DNA of 64,000 bases from the NCBI GenBank assembly GCA_016191145.1, contig JACPPD010000010.1, positions 241,588 through 305,587 on the forward strand. Direction: 5' to 3'. Below the pieces are notes generated by a model. That model saw nothing but the letters and a program-made list of their open reading frames with translations, did not search any database and was not told the DNA's origin. This DNA comes from Ignavibacteria bacterium (GTDB lineage Bacteria; Bacteroidota; Ignavibacteria; Kapaibacteriales; Kapaibacteriaceae). The number at the start of each line of letters is the position of its first letter. Position 1 is the stretch's first letter. Below, piece after piece: positions 17,780-26,955 of the stretch. Position numbers and translations under genes: made by a program.

Positions 17780-18952
17780 ATGCATGTAGCGTCGCGTATT
17801 TCACGTCTCGGAACCGAAACAGCATTTGAAGTTCTCGTGAAGGCACGAGCTCTCGAGGCAACAGGGCGAAGCATCATTCATCTTGAAATTGGCGAGCCCG
17901 ACTTCGACACTCCGCCGAACATCATTGAAGCTGCGAAGCGTGCGCTCGACGATGGCTACACACACTACGGCCCTTCGGCTGGGTTACCGCAGGCACGCGA
18001 GGCTGTGGCACAGTACATCAACAAAACACGTGGATACAACATTTGGGATGCAGACAATGTTGTGATTACACCCGGAGCAAAGCCAATTATGCTTTACGGT
18101 ATGCTGGCTGTTGTCGACGAAGGCGACGAAGTCATCTACCCCAATCCGGGATTTCCCATTTATGAGTCCATCATCAATTTCATTGGCGCAAAACCCGTGC
18201 CCCTTCACCTAAAAGAAGAAAGAGAATTCCGATTCGATGTTGCTGATTTGGAGGCGAGAATAACGCCGAAGACGAGGCTGCTGATTTTGAACACTCCGCA
18301 AAATCCTACAGGGGGCATTCTCACGTATGAAGATTTGAAACAAATCGCCGAGCTGGCAGTGCGGCACAACTTCATTGTACTGAGCGATGAAATTTATTCG
18401 CAGGTAACGTATGGCGGATTCTCCCATACATCGATTACACAGTTCGACGGAATGCCGGAACGCACTATTATTCTTGATGGGTTTTCGAAAACCTTTGCAA
18501 TGACGGGCTGGCGATTGGGCTATGGATTATTCCCGAAGGATGTAGCGCCAGTTGTTGCCAAGATTCAGACGAATTGTACATCGTGCACATCATCGTTCTC
18601 ACAAATTGCAGGCATAGAAGCGCTTAGCGACAGGACATTGCCATATGTAAACGATTTTATAAAGGAATTTCAGAAACGTCGCGACATTATTGTAGACGGC
18701 TTGAATAATATTCCCGGAATGCGCTGTTTAAAACCGCAGGGGGCATTTTATGTATTCCCCAACATTGCCGGCACCGGAATGAAGAGTCAGGAATGCGCCG
18801 ACTTCTTACTCAACACCGCAGGTGTGGCTTGCCTTTCCGGCACATCGTTCGGCGCCAACGGCGAAGGATTTATTCGATTTTCCTATGCAAACAGTGTGGG
18901 GAACATCGAAGAAGCGCTTCGACGTGTAAGGAGCGCGCTCGGCAATCGTTGA
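17780..18952 (+). CDS. Class I/II pyridoxal-phosphate aminotransferase
   Basis: A 390-residue fold-type I aminotransferase of the aspartate/aromatic kind. Visible PLP-site residues: the N-terminal substrate motif EIGEPDFDTPPNI, the TPGAKP turn, LILNTPQNPTGG (asparagine contacting the ring), LSDEIYSQVTY (aspartate and tyrosine), and the Schiff-base lysine in DGFSKTFAMTGWRLGY (about 235). The final arginine in GFIRFSYAN would bind the substrate carboxylate. The amino acid specificity is open. It is last in a run of same-strand genes from the thioesterase. Confidence 0.92.
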   Translation: MHVASRISRLGTETAFEVLVKARALEATGRSIIHLEIGEPDFDTPPNIIEAAKRALDDGYTHYGPSAGLPQAREAVAQYINKTRGYNIWDADNVVITPGAKPIMLYGMLAVVDEGDEVIYPNPGFPIYESIINFIGAKPVPLHLKEEREFRFDVADLEARITPKTRLLILNTPQNPTGGILTYEDLKQIAELAVRHNFIVLSDEIYSQVTYGGFSHTSITQFDGMPERTIILDGFSKTFAMTGWRLGYGLFPKDVAPVVAKIQTNCTSCTSSFSQIAGIEALSDRTLPYVNDFIKEFQKRRDIIVDGLNNIPGMRCLKPQGAFYVFPNIAGTGMKSQECADFLLNTAGVACLSGTSFGANGEGFIRFSYANSVGNIEEALRRVRSALGNR

Positions 18953-19051
18953 ATTAGAGAGTTAGGCGGAGGGGAGACGGTGAGTTATGCGAACTGGAAA
19001 AAGAGTTAAGCGAACTTGGGATAGAGAGTTTTGTGAATATGCGGCTGACAA

Positions 19052-19891
19052 TTAAACAGATTTGTTGAGTTGATCAATGCCGTACAAAGTTCTTGTTAAA
19101 CGCGATCTTGTTGTTTCAGAACGAATATCATTGTTATATTTAATGTCAGTATCATTAACATAAGATCTATCATGATCGAGGTGCAGACAGATTGCTCTGT
19201 ATCGTATTCCAAGCCCCTTTACTCCAGCATTTTCAAGGCGCTCACCGAGTTCTCTGTCTTCTCCGCCATATTTCATTCGTGTATCGAAACCATTTGCGTT
19301 AAGAATGTCCGCCATCCAAGCAGATGTGTTATGGCCATTAAACGTTGGGCGAGTGGTTGTGAGTGCGTCGGAAAGTTTTGCTGACAATCCTCGAACAGCC
19401 ACCTTGGTGTTACGGAGTGAAAACGGCATGCCATGAGTGCGCAACCATTTCAGGGTAAAGCATTCCTGACGTTCGATTATGTCCAGAGTAATTGCATTGC
19501 TTGAAATACGGGGAACCTTGTGATAGCCCCCTGACAAAAACCTCCCACGTTTCGCATTTCTGATGTGGGTTTCGAGAAAATCATTTCTTGGAATGCAATC
19601 GCCATCAGTGAACACAAGATAATCGATTGGCGAGCCTGCGTCCAGTGTATTTGCCAGACGCACCGCTTTATTGAGAATCTCAGTCTTCCTGAATCCAAGA
19701 TCCTTGTGCCACACGTGTCGAATCGGAAGAGAGGACGAACAGCGTCGGACAATTTCAGCCGTCCGAGAATCCGAGCCATCGTCCGCAATGATGATAACTG
19801 CAGGCAGAAGCGTTTGGTGTTTCCAGCCCTCCAGCGACAACTCAAGCCACTGAGGTTGATTGTATGTGCTGATAATTACCGCTGGCGCCAT
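19052..19891 (-). CDS. Family 2 glycosyltransferase with galactosyltransferase-like C-terminal part
   Basis: A 279-residue cytoplasmic GT-A glycosyltransferase. It begins with the nucleotide-sugar fold APAVIISTYNQPQWLELSL and the aspartates of IIADDGSDS, then the metal-binding DxD-type DYLVFTDGDCIPRNDFLE. A later YGGEDRELGERLENAG segment contains the ED acid pair typical of the GT7-like C-terminal part of such GT2 enzymes. The role is likely in surface polysaccharide or glycoprotein synthesis; the sugar is unknown. It lies downstream of the rho-CDF unit on the same strand, separated by a pair of palindromes. Confidence 0.87.
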   Translation of the reverse strand: MAPAVIISTYNQPQWLELSLEGWKHQTLLPAVIIIADDGSDSRTAEIVRRCSSSLPIRHVWHKDLGFRKTEILNKAVRLANTLDAGSPIDYLVFTDGDCIPRNDFLETHIRNAKRGRFLSGGYHKVPRISSNAITLDIIERQECFTLKWLRTHGMPFSLRNTKVAVRGLSAKLSDALTTTRPTFNGHNTSAWMADILNANGFDTRMKYGGEDRELGERLENAGVKGLGIRYRAICLHLDHDRSYVNDTDIKYNNDIRSETTRSRLTRTLYGIDQLNKSV

Positions 19892-19908
19892 AAAACCAAA
19901 AAATCACC

Positions 19909-19981
19909 ATGCCGGGTATCTCTTGATACCCGGCATCACCAACAAATTGGTCCATGCCGGGTATCTCTTGATACCCGGCAT
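19909..19981. repeat. Two copies of a 28 bp perfect palindrome (TGCCGGG family)
   Basis: Copies at 19909-19936 and 19954-19981 are identical: 12 bp arms ATGCCGGGTATC / GATACCCGGCAT around a TCTT loop, separated by 17 bases. A third copy with the loop in the opposite orientation lies at 47195-47222. On the minus strand the last hairpin is followed 4 bases later by six T residues, so it may terminate the rho-CDF transcript or protect its 3' end. Confidence 0.9.
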
Positions 19982-20018
19982 CGTGATAAAATTGTGTATA
20001 AAAAAGTCAACTGGATCC

Positions 20019-20885
20019 TCACACATGCCCGCGAGGCACGGTAGTCGGTTCTACATGACTAAACACTTCCGATGCCTCGATGCCAATAGCCCGGCGTACT
20101 CCTTCTTCTGCAAGCGTAGCAATGCGGTGGGCTTCGGTAATCGACACACTGTCTGATAGCTGCAGGTGAAAGTCGATGTGCGGAATGGAACCCATCATGC
20201 GCAGACGAAACCGGTGATACGAAATACCGTGTTCTTTGGTGAATCGATCGAGGAAGGCTCGGCATTGATGCTCGATAATAGGGTCGGCTCTGTCCATCAG
20301 GCCGTTGACCGACGTCATCACAAGCCGGGAGCCTTCCCAGAGAATATTTGCGGCAAACACTACTGCCATGATCGGATCCAGCCACATCAGACCTGTAAAG
20401 CTCGCAAGTAACAAGCCCCCTACAGCACCTGCGCTCGTCCACGCATCGGTGAGAACATGCTTGCCGTTGGCTTCTACGACTAGTGACCGTTCCCTGCGTC
20501 CATTGCGGACGAGAAAAAACCCCAGGGCTGCATTCACGGTGCCAGCGGCTGCAGTAATGGTGATGCCAACATCAAGCCGCTGGAGCGTAACTCCTGCTAC
20601 TAGCCTTCCAATGGCTGTGATTATGATGACTACTGCAGCAAGACAAATCAGTCCGCCTTCGATGCCAGCGCTCACAAATCCGATTTTTTCGTGACCGAAA
20701 TGATGCTCAGAATCGGGAGGACGCGACGTTACGCGCAGAGCATACCAGGCAAACCATACTGCAACGATGTGAACGATGCTTTCAACGGCGTCGCTAAAAA
20801 TCACGGACGAATTTGTGATGAGATAGGCAGTCCACTTTGCTGCCAACATTGCCACCCCTGTGAATAGGGAGGCAGTCATCCACAT
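20019..20885 (-). CDS. Cation diffusion facilitator (CDF) family transporter
   Basis: Inner-membrane divalent-metal/proton antiporter, 288 residues from the ATG at 20885 (a TTG at 20906 would add 7 residues). Six membrane helices are visible; helix 2 has the metal-site motif SDAVESIVH, the loop has EHHFGHEKI, and helix 5 has LTDAWTSAG, matching the HxxxD/DxxxD set of CDF transporters. A cytoplasmic domain of about 85 residues with IPHIDFHLQLS follows. The metal (Zn, Fe, Mn or Co) cannot be told. It starts 28 bp after the rho stop, on the same strand. Confidence 0.9.
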   Translation of the reverse strand: MWMTASLFTGVAMLAAKWTAYLITNSSVIFSDAVESIVHIVAVWFAWYALRVTSRPPDSEHHFGHEKIGFVSAGIEGGLICLAAVVIIITAIGRLVAGVTLQRLDVGITITAAAGTVNAALGFFLVRNGRRERSLVVEANGKHVLTDAWTSAGAVGGLLLASFTGLMWLDPIMAVVFAANILWEGSRLVMTSVNGLMDRADPIIEHQCRAFLDRFTKEHGISYHRFRLRMMGSIPHIDFHLQLSDSVSITEAHRIATLAEEGVRRAIGIEASEVFSHVEPTTVPRGHV

Positions 20886-20912
20886 TGAAAGACGACGGTT
20901 CCGCAAGCCTTA

Positions 20913-22223
20913 CTAGGTATTCAAAGTTTTTAGAAATTCGGCATTGCTCTTTGTTGCTTTAATCCTGTCCAGCAGAGTTTCCATGGCTTCGACAGGCGGA
21001 TCGTCGCTAAGCACCTTGCGAAGTATCCAAACCTTGTTTAGTTCTTCCTGCGTCAGAAGGAGTTCTTCCCGACGCGTTCCGGAACGGTTGACGTCGATAG
21101 CGGGATAGATGCGTCTGTCGGATATTTTTCTGTCGAGCACGAGCTCCATGTTACCAGTGCCTTTGAACTCTTCGAAGATCACTTCGTCCATGCGCGAGTT
21201 TGTTTCTACGAGCGCTGTTGCAATGATAGTAAGAGAGCCCCCTTCTTCGACATTCCGTGCGGCTCCAAAGAAACGCTTTGGCTTGTGCAGAGCATTCGCA
21301 TCAACACCACCTGAAAGCAGTTTGCCGGAATGAGGGATTACAGTATTGTGAGCACGAGCCAAACGTGTGATGGAGTCCAGCAGAATTACAACGTCGTGCT
21401 TGGCTTCAACCAACCGTTTTGATTTTTCGAGAACCATATCACTAACCTGCACGTGACGTTCCGGCGGCTCGTCGAACGTGGACGCAACTACCTCTGCATT
21501 CACACTGCGCTGCATATCGGTCACTTCTTCGGGGCGCTCGTCTATGAGCAGTACAATCAGTTTTATTTCCGGATGGTTGCGTGCAATGGCATTGGCAAAT
21601 TTTTGAAGCAGAATTGTTTTTCCCGCCTTAGGGGGCGAAACAATCAGGCCTCGTTGCCCCTTACCAATGGGGCTCACTAAATCGATGATACGCGTACTGT
21701 ATTCAGACTGCATCGTTTCGAGCTTGATTCGTTTGTCGGGATACAGTGGCGTAAGATTTTCAAACAGCGTTCGTTCCTGGTGCTCGACGTAGGGAATGTA
21801 GTTAACAAGTTCAACCTTGAGCAATGCAAAGAACCGTTCACCTTCCTTCGGAGGCCGGACGTAGCCCTTTACTGTGTCGCCCGTGCGCAAGCCAAAGCGC
21901 CGTACCTGCGATGGAGACACATACACATCGTCGGGAGACGGTAAGTAGTTGTAGTCGGCAGATCGCAGGAATGCATATCCATCGGGAAGGACTTCCACCA
22001 CACCAACGGACATCGAAACCCCTTCGCGGTGCTGTTCCTTCATCTGCAAGGCATTTTCAGCCTCAACAATTTTTACAATAAGATCTTGTTTTCGCAGATC
22101 ACCAGAATGCTGGATTCCAAGCTTGGAAGCCAGTTCAATCAGCTCTGCAATTTTTTTGGACTTTAGCTCAGGAATGTCTATCAACTGTTCCTGCGGCTCA
22201 TTACGTTGTTGTGCCATGCGCAC
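20913..22223 (-). CDS. rho: Transcription termination factor Rho
   Basis: Hexameric RNA helicase that ends transcription. The 436 residues start at MRMAQQ (the second ATG at 22217 is possible). Order: an N-terminal Rho_N helix domain ([17 protein letters not shown]), the RNA-binding cold-shock fold with [20 protein letters not shown] and [15 protein letters not shown], Walker [13 protein letters not shown] (near 197), Walker [15 protein letters not shown], the Q-loop [20 protein letters not shown] and the arginine-finger region. All look intact. A hairpin with a T run lies in its leader (22255-22275). Confidence 0.98.
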   Translation of the reverse strand: MRMAQQRNEPQEQLIDIPELKSKKIAELIELASKLGIQHSGDLRKQDLIVKIVEAENALQMKEQHREGVSMSVGVVEVLPDGYAFLRSADYNYLPSPDDVYVSPSQVRRFGLRTGDTVKGYVRPPKEGERFFALLKVELVNYIPYVEHQERTLFENLTPLYPDKRIKLETMQSEYSTRIIDLVSPIGKGQRGLIVSPPKAGKTILLQKFANAIARNHPEIKLIVLLIDERPEEVTDMQRSVNAEVVASTFDEPPERHVQVSDMVLEKSKRLVEAKHDVVILLDSITRLARAHNTVIPHSGKLLSGGVDANALHKPKRFFGAARNVEEGGSLTIIATALVETNSRMDEVIFEEFKGTGNMELVLDRKISDRRIYPAIDVNRSGTRREELLLTQEELNKVWILRKVLSDDPPVEAMETLLDRIKATKSNAEFLKTLNT

Positions 22224-22254
22224 GCAACCGCCTGTCGGAAAAAAGTTTAACGGG

Positions 22255-22275
22255 AAAAATCACCTGGAGGGTGAT
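22255..22275 (-). terminator. Hairpin plus T run in the rho leader (terminator or attenuator)
   Basis: On the minus strand: ATCACC-CTCCA-GGTGAT followed directly by TTTT. It lies about 32 bases upstream of the rho start, and no minus-strand gene lies upstream for it to terminate, so it is best read as a leader attenuator. Confidence 0.5.
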
Positions 22276-22390
22276 GGACCATTGAAAATGGCCAGTAGGA
22301 GTACATGCGAATTTCGCACAGGGAAGCTAGTAAACCAAACATTATCGAAATCCAGGTTGTGTAGATGTGTGTGCCTTGGGTAGAAGCAGG

Positions 22391-22478
22391 GAAGTTGCCG
22401 GGAGCGATATGCTGCCGGGTAAGTTGCCGGGAGACATATGCTGCCGGGTAAGTTGCCGGGAGAGATATGCTGCCGGGG
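22391..22478 (+). repeat. Three tandem 29 bp repeats (TGCCGGG array, locus A)
   Basis: Units begin at about 22395, 22424 and 22453 with the form TTGCCGGGAG-n-n-ATATGC followed by TGCCGGGTAAG, so TGCCGGG recurs at alternating 16 and 13 base spacing. The same array occurs at about 52434-52500 (other strand) and 62793-62862. It fills most of the 343-base gap between rho and the secreted protein gene; apart from the array and the rho-leader hairpin I see nothing else there. Confidence 0.9.
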
Positions 22479-22566
22479 AAGATCTCACAATGTGTCACAA
22501 ATTGATGTTAGGTGGCACGTAGCCATTATGAAATTCCAGCAATTATTTCGTGTGGAGGGCTTTACA

Positions 22567-23103
22567 ATGGGGCTTCGAAGGTTCATGTTCTTACTCCTGC
22601 AACGCTGTAAACGCCTTTCAGATTTCATGATCTTGTTCCTGCAGCGTTGGCCAGGGCTTCCAGGCGTGTGGTTCCGGCCTCATGGGTTCTGCGTTACAGC
22701 CTGCATCGTTGCTGCACAGATAACGGGTTTCCAGGATCAGGCTTGTGCTCAAACAACAGCTCGTGTTGGCGTCTGCCAGACTGCTACGGGATTTGCCCGC
22801 AGCCCGGAGACTTCGGCAGTGATAGGCTTGCCAGCCCCCTTAAGGGCAATACAAACTGGCAATCGTTCATCATCAGTCCTGATGTCACAGGGGAGTATTG
22901 ATGTGCCGTTGGAATTTGGAAATAGAGTTTCATGGAAGTTGTATGATGTTGGCGGCAGGGAAGTGCAATCCGGAGCGGCAAACATCCCGGAAACGGGATC
23001 TCGATCAATCCGTGTTGGTAGCGCACAGGGTCTGTGCGTAGTGGTGCTCACGTCGGCCGATGGTTTGAGCGTCCTACGCAAGGCCGTGTTCTTCGAGCGC
23101 TGA
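22567..23103 (+). CDS. Small secreted protein with T9SS-like C-terminal sorting domain
   Basis: The ATG at 22567 is preceded at 8 bases by GGAGGG, the best ribosome site, giving 178 residues. The open frame extends upstream into the repeat array but that part looks non-coding. A hydrophobic segment (about 39-58) ending in DQACAQTT could be a late signal peptide. The last 75 residues (FGNRVSWKLYDVGGREVQSG ... CVVVLTSADG ... RKAVFFE) are the beta-sandwich pattern of a T9SS sorting domain: almost the whole mature protein is the sorting domain, so this may be a degenerate or very small cargo. The LRR gene follows after 22 bases. Confidence 0.55.
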   Translation: MGLRRFMFLLLQRCKRLSDFMILFLQRWPGLPGVWFRPHGFCVTACIVAAQITGFQDQACAQTTARVGVCQTATGFARSPETSAVIGLPAPLRAIQTGNRSSSVLMSQGSIDVPLEFGNRVSWKLYDVGGREVQSGAANIPETGSRSIRVGSAQGLCVVVLTSADGLSVLRKAVFFER

Positions 23104-23125
23104 TCAAGTGTTGGTAATTTGCACT

Positions 23126-24187
23126 ATGCAGAATGTATTCATCGCGGCAGTACTCGTTGCCGGTAGTACCACACTTTTCTCCCAACCAAATCTTTCACCG
23201 CAAGTGCAGCACCAAAGGCAGTCTGCTGCTCGCGGAGCGCCTGTGCGTTCGCTTGATAATGCGCTGACGAAGCCCGACGATGTGACGGAATTGGACCTCA
23301 GCGGTCAGACGCTGGGTACACTGCCCGACGATATTGGAAAACTGGTCAACCTGAAAGTGCTTCGCCTGCGTTCAGCAGGCCTATCGTCTCTGCCGGATGC
23401 TTTAAAGCTGTGTTCGAAAATCGAGGAACTCGATATTTCAGAAAATGCTTTTTTTCAGGTTCCCTCAGTTATCAGGAGCCTGAAACGGCTTGAGCGGTTA
23501 TACCTAAGCGGGAATCGGTTTGCTAACCTGGATGAAAAAGCATTCAATGGATTGTCGAACGTTAAAATTCTTTACATAAATCAATGTTCGATGAACGCTC
23601 TGCCTATGAGCATTGCGTCGTGTCTGGATCTGGTTGAACTCAGCATAGCTCAAAACTCCATCCGCACATTTCCACAGGGCATGGAAAACCTGAAGCAGTT
23701 GCAGAAGATAGATGCTACGTCGAACGCATTTACAGCCATCTCTCCCTTGCTAAAGTCGCTGAAGTCACTGACGCATCTTGATTTTTCTTACAACAAAATC
23801 AAGAACGTCGATCGCGATCTGTTCAAGCTCCCAAAGCTAAGTGCGCTGTTGTTAACGTCGAACGATGTTGCATCGCTGCCAGACAGTCTGCCAGCATCTT
23901 CTTTAAAAGTATTAAATCTGGATTCCAACAGCATTCGGCAGGTTCCGCAATCAATTGGAAAGCTTACAGAACTCGAGGAATTGTATTTAGCAGGCAACGA
24001 ACTCACTACAGTTCCTCCCTCCATCGGTGAATGCAAAAACCTCATTGTCCTGGATATTTCGGGAAATAACCTTACAAGTCTACCCGTCGTCGAGCTTGCA
24101 CAGTTGGCTGGGCTCATGCATTTGCGCATAGCGAATAGAGTAACGGAAGCACAGCGCCAACAGGAGGAGCGGCGAAAAAAACCGTAA
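23126..24187 (+). CDS. Secreted leucine-rich-repeat protein
   Basis: From the ATG at 23126 (a GTG at 23108 would add 6 residues) a 353-residue protein begins with a signal peptide (MQNVFIAAVLVAGSTTLFSQ). From about residue 55 it is built of roughly eleven 22-24-residue leucine-rich repeats, for example LKVLRLRSAGLSSLPDAL and LEELYLAGNELTTVPPSIG, of the bacterial SDS22/small-GTPase-like kind. Such domains bind proteins. No catalytic domain or sorting domain is seen; the end is a charged tail. Partner and role are unknown. Confidence 0.85.
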   Translation: MQNVFIAAVLVAGSTTLFSQPNLSPQVQHQRQSAARGAPVRSLDNALTKPDDVTELDLSGQTLGTLPDDIGKLVNLKVLRLRSAGLSSLPDALKLCSKIEELDISENAFFQVPSVIRSLKRLERLYLSGNRFANLDEKAFNGLSNVKILYINQCSMNALPMSIASCLDLVELSIAQNSIRTFPQGMENLKQLQKIDATSNAFTAISPLLKSLKSLTHLDFSYNKIKNVDRDLFKLPKLSALLLTSNDVASLPDSLPASSLKVLNLDSNSIRQVPQSIGKLTELEELYLAGNELTTVPPSIGECKNLIVLDISGNNLTSLPVVELAQLAGLMHLRIANRVTEAQRQQEERRKKP

Positions 24188-24202
24188 TATTGCCACTTAT
24201 TC

Positions 24203-24276
24203 GGCGGGCGTAGCTCAGTTGGTAGAGCTCCAGATTGTGGATCTGGCTGTCGTGGGTTCAATCCCCATCGCTCGCC
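24203..24276 (+). tRNA. tRNA-His (GTG)
   Basis: A full cloverleaf: acceptor GCGGGCG/CGCTCGC with one G-T pair, D stem GCTC/GAGC, anticodon stem CCAGA/TCTGG with loop TTGTGGA (anticodon GTG) and T arm GTGGG-TTCAATC-CCCAT. The extra G at -1 (24203) facing C73 is the tRNA-His identity mark. CCA is not encoded as such. Confidence 0.95.
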
Positions 24277-24331
24277 CACCTGCAACGCCAACGGTGTACA
24301 CCCGAGGCGTTTGTTGTTTACAATCGGCAGC

Positions 24332-26068
24332 ATGATCACAATCGTTCTTCACACTCATCTTCCATACGTATTGCACCACGGTGCGTGGCCGCATGGCAGC
24401 GACTGGCTTAGCGAAGCAGTTGCAGAGTGTTACCTGCCCCTTATCAAGATGTGCAGAGTATTGCAGGACGAAGGGATACGGCCCGGCATTACCTTCGATA
24501 TTTCGCCTGTTCTCTGCGAACAATTAGCACACAAGGATTTTCCGGAAGTGTTCAGAAGCTACTGTGATGAACATGCAACTCTTGCTGCTAAGGATAAGGA
24601 ACAATTTGAGCGGGAAGGGGCTACCGATCTTGCTGCGCTTGCAGAGTTTTGGCAGCAATGGTTTGGTGCAAAATGGATTGAGTTTGACCAAACTCATAGC
24701 TCGGATATTCTTGGATCGCTTAAACGCCTTCAGGAAGAGAATGCCATCGAAATTATTACGTGCGGCGCAACTCATGGGTATCTGCCGCTGCTGGCCGAAG
24801 ACGCAAACATCGATCTTCAGATACGCACTGCAGTAGAATCGCACCATAGACACTTTGGGAGGCATCCGCGCGGCATCTGGCTCCCTGAGTGTGCTTATCG
24901 TCCTGCCTATGAGTGGCGCACCTATCTCCCGGTAAACGCTTACTCAATTGCTAAATATCGTTATGGTATTGAACAGTTTTTGGTTCGGTATGGCCTGGAA
25001 TATTTTGTAACCGACGAAGCAGCGCTGAAAGGTGCGCAGCCGCTGGCATATCGGGGTCCCGATGGCAGGCGTACGCCGTACTCAGAAACCGTTGGCGATG
25101 CTCATGCCCAGCTCGAGGAGCGCTCACCGTTCGATATGTTTAGAGTTGGCGGGTACAACCACGATGCAAGCTCGGCAGTCTTCGTCCGAAATGTTGACGC
25201 CACCATGCAGGTTTGGAGCGGAAAAACAGGATATCCCGGAGATCCTGACTATCTTGATTTTCATAAACGATACTTTCGGTCTTCGCATCGATATTGGCGT
25301 GTAACCGACAACACCGCCGATATGCAGTACAAACAGTTCTACGTTCCCGAATGGGCTAACGCCAGAGCACAGAGCCATGCAAGCCACTATGCAATGATCC
25401 TTGCAGATTCATTGCGGTCGAGAACATCACAGCATCCCACACGGATACCAACGGTGTGCTTGCCGTTCGATGCAGAGTTGTTCGGACACTGGTGGTTCGA
25501 AGGACCAACATTTCTTGAGCAGCTTATCCGTGAGCTGCATACGTTTTATGGCATCGGTACGTCGACGACGAGTGAGCAATTCGACCGCGTAAAGCCTGCA
25601 AACGAAGTTGCGCTTCCTGAATCGTCGTGGGGAAGAAACGGCAATCACGATGTGTGGATGAACGATGATGTTCAGTGGACATGGGAAAGAGAATATCGCA
25701 TAGAACGTTCAGTGCGGATGTTTTGCGAAAAACATGCAAAGGCATCCTGCGATTCAACATTCAAACGGCTGGTTGTAAATATGTTTCGGCAGATGATGTT
25801 GGCGCAGGCCTCCGACTGGCAATTTCTCATTTCAACTTTTTCGTCGCGCGATTATGCTGAGAAGCGATTCCACAACCATATCTCCGATGCGGAACGCTTG
25901 CGCGATGCAGCAGAGCGTTATACAACATCGGGACGGCTAACGGAAGAGGATAAACGACATCTGGACGAATGTGAAAAGCGTGATGAGATATTTGGTCCGG
26001 AACTTGAATCATACGTTTCACAAATTTTTCCCGAATGCGTCGAAATACAATTATCTACTGAGATATGA
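24332..26068 (+). CDS. Glycoside hydrolase family 57 protein (alpha-glucan branching enzyme type)
   Basis: A 578-residue GH57 (beta/alpha)7 barrel, started at the ATG of MITIVLHTHLPYV because the motif follows at once. The five family motifs are visible: HTHLPYV, GITFDISPVL, THGYLPLL, the nucleophile in GIWLPECAYRP (about 186) and the acid in PFDAELFGHWWFEGP (about 381). The C-terminal part is the helical domain of GH57 1,4-alpha-glucan branching enzymes (WGRNGNHDVWMNDD). It would remodel glycogen-like alpha-glucans, but no glycogen synthase is near. Instead it overlaps by 4 bp (ATGA) the first gene of the decaprenyl-phospho-arabinose set, so it is translated with it. Confidence 0.9.
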   Translation: MITIVLHTHLPYVLHHGAWPHGSDWLSEAVAECYLPLIKMCRVLQDEGIRPGITFDISPVLCEQLAHKDFPEVFRSYCDEHATLAAKDKEQFEREGATDLAALAEFWQQWFGAKWIEFDQTHSSDILGSLKRLQEENAIEIITCGATHGYLPLLAEDANIDLQIRTAVESHHRHFGRHPRGIWLPECAYRPAYEWRTYLPVNAYSIAKYRYGIEQFLVRYGLEYFVTDEAALKGAQPLAYRGPDGRRTPYSETVGDAHAQLEERSPFDMFRVGGYNHDASSAVFVRNVDATMQVWSGKTGYPGDPDYLDFHKRYFRSSHRYWRVTDNTADMQYKQFYVPEWANARAQSHASHYAMILADSLRSRTSQHPTRIPTVCLPFDAELFGHWWFEGPTFLEQLIRELHTFYGIGTSTTSEQFDRVKPANEVALPESSWGRNGNHDVWMNDDVQWTWEREYRIERSVRMFCEKHAKASCDSTFKRLVVNMFRQMMLAQASDWQFLISTFSSRDYAEKRFHNHISDAERLRDAAERYTTSGRLTEEDKRHLDECEKRDEIFGPELESYVSQIFPECVEIQLSTEI

Positions 26069-26955
26069 CTGTAATGTTTTCGTCTGTAATCAAACAGATG
26101 CGTGTGCATCAATGGGTTAAAAACCTATTGCTGTTTGTTCCTCTCGGCCTTGCTCACAGAATTCAGAATCTTGATGAGTTGGGCAGAGTCTTTCTCGCAT
26201 TTGTGGCATTCAGTTTTTGTGCGAGCGCCATTTACACAATCAACGACGTTGTAGACGCTGATGCAGACAGGCAGCACCCAACAAAGCGCAATCGGCCGAT
26301 ACCTTCCGAAAAAATCTCGATCACATTTGCATCCGTGTTATCGGTTTTGCTGATCGTGATTTCAGGTGTCATAGCCGTTGCGTGGACTAACGTGGATTTT
26401 ATCGGTTGGCTTGCCATCTACTTTGTTGTAACAACACTCTATTCGTTTTGGCTTAAGAAGCAGGTGTTGGTAGACGTCATTACCCTTGCACTTCTCTATG
26501 TGCTCAGGATTGAAGCTGGTGCAGAAGCTGCCTCGGTGACCGTGTCACCCTGGTTGCTGGCGTTCTCACTGTTTCTCTTTTCAAGTCTGGCGTTTCTAAA
26601 GCGATATACCGAACTTCTGCTAACGGTCGAAACGGAGCAGACCCATACAGCACGGCGTGGATACGAGAGGGGAGACGCAGATTTTACCATGGTGGCTGGG
26701 ACAGCGCTTGGTTTTATCGCCATCCTGGTGTTAACACTTTACATCAGCAGTGCAGATGTTCAGAAACTTTACAATCACCCATATCGGTTGTGGTACATCA
26801 TTCCGTTCCTGACGTATTGGATTGCACACCTTTGGCTTACTTCTCATCGCGGGAAGATGCACGATGACCCCATCCTGTTTACCATTAAAGATTTGCGGAG
26901 CTACCTTGTTATGGCAGCCTCCATCGTTGTAATGATTTGGGCGTCGCTGCCATGA
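26065..26955 (+). CDS. Decaprenyl-phosphate phosphoribosyltransferase (DPPR synthase), UbiA family
   Basis: A 296-residue polytopic UbiA-fold membrane enzyme with about eight or nine helices. The start MRVHQWVKNLLLFVPL and the first acidic motif INDVVDADADRQHPTKRNRP are those of the DPPR synthase branch (mycobacterial Rv3806c), which attaches 5-phosphoribosyl groups to decaprenyl phosphate. The second motif region is YSFWLKKQVLVDVI. Known pathway: DPPR is dephosphorylated to decaprenyl-phospho-ribose and epimerised by DprE1/DprE2, whose genes follow here in overlapping order, so the assignment rests on both sequence and context. No phosphatase gene is seen nearby. Confidence 0.88.
   Translation: MTVMFSSVIKQMRVHQWVKNLLLFVPLGLAHRIQNLDELGRVFLAFVAFSFCASAIYTINDVVDADADRQHPTKRNRPIPSEKISITFASVLSVLLIVISGVIAVAWTNVDFIGWLAIYFVVTTLYSFWLKKQVLVDVITLALLYVLRIEAGAEAASVTVSPWLLAFSLFLFSSLAFLKRYTELLLTVETEQTHTARRGYERGDADFTMVAGTALGFIAILVLTLYISSADVQKLYNHPYRLWYIIPFLTYWIAHLWLTSHRGKMHDDPILFTIKDLRSYLVMAASIVVMIWASLP

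Noticed and set aside
22391..22478. Short array that could be taken for a CRISPR
   Set aside because: The 29 bp units are directly adjacent with no unique spacers, and no cas gene is present.
22438..22566. Open frame through the repeat array continuous with the secreted protein gene
   Set aside because: It encodes only repeat translation and has no ribosome site; a GGAGGG sits before the later ATG at 22567.
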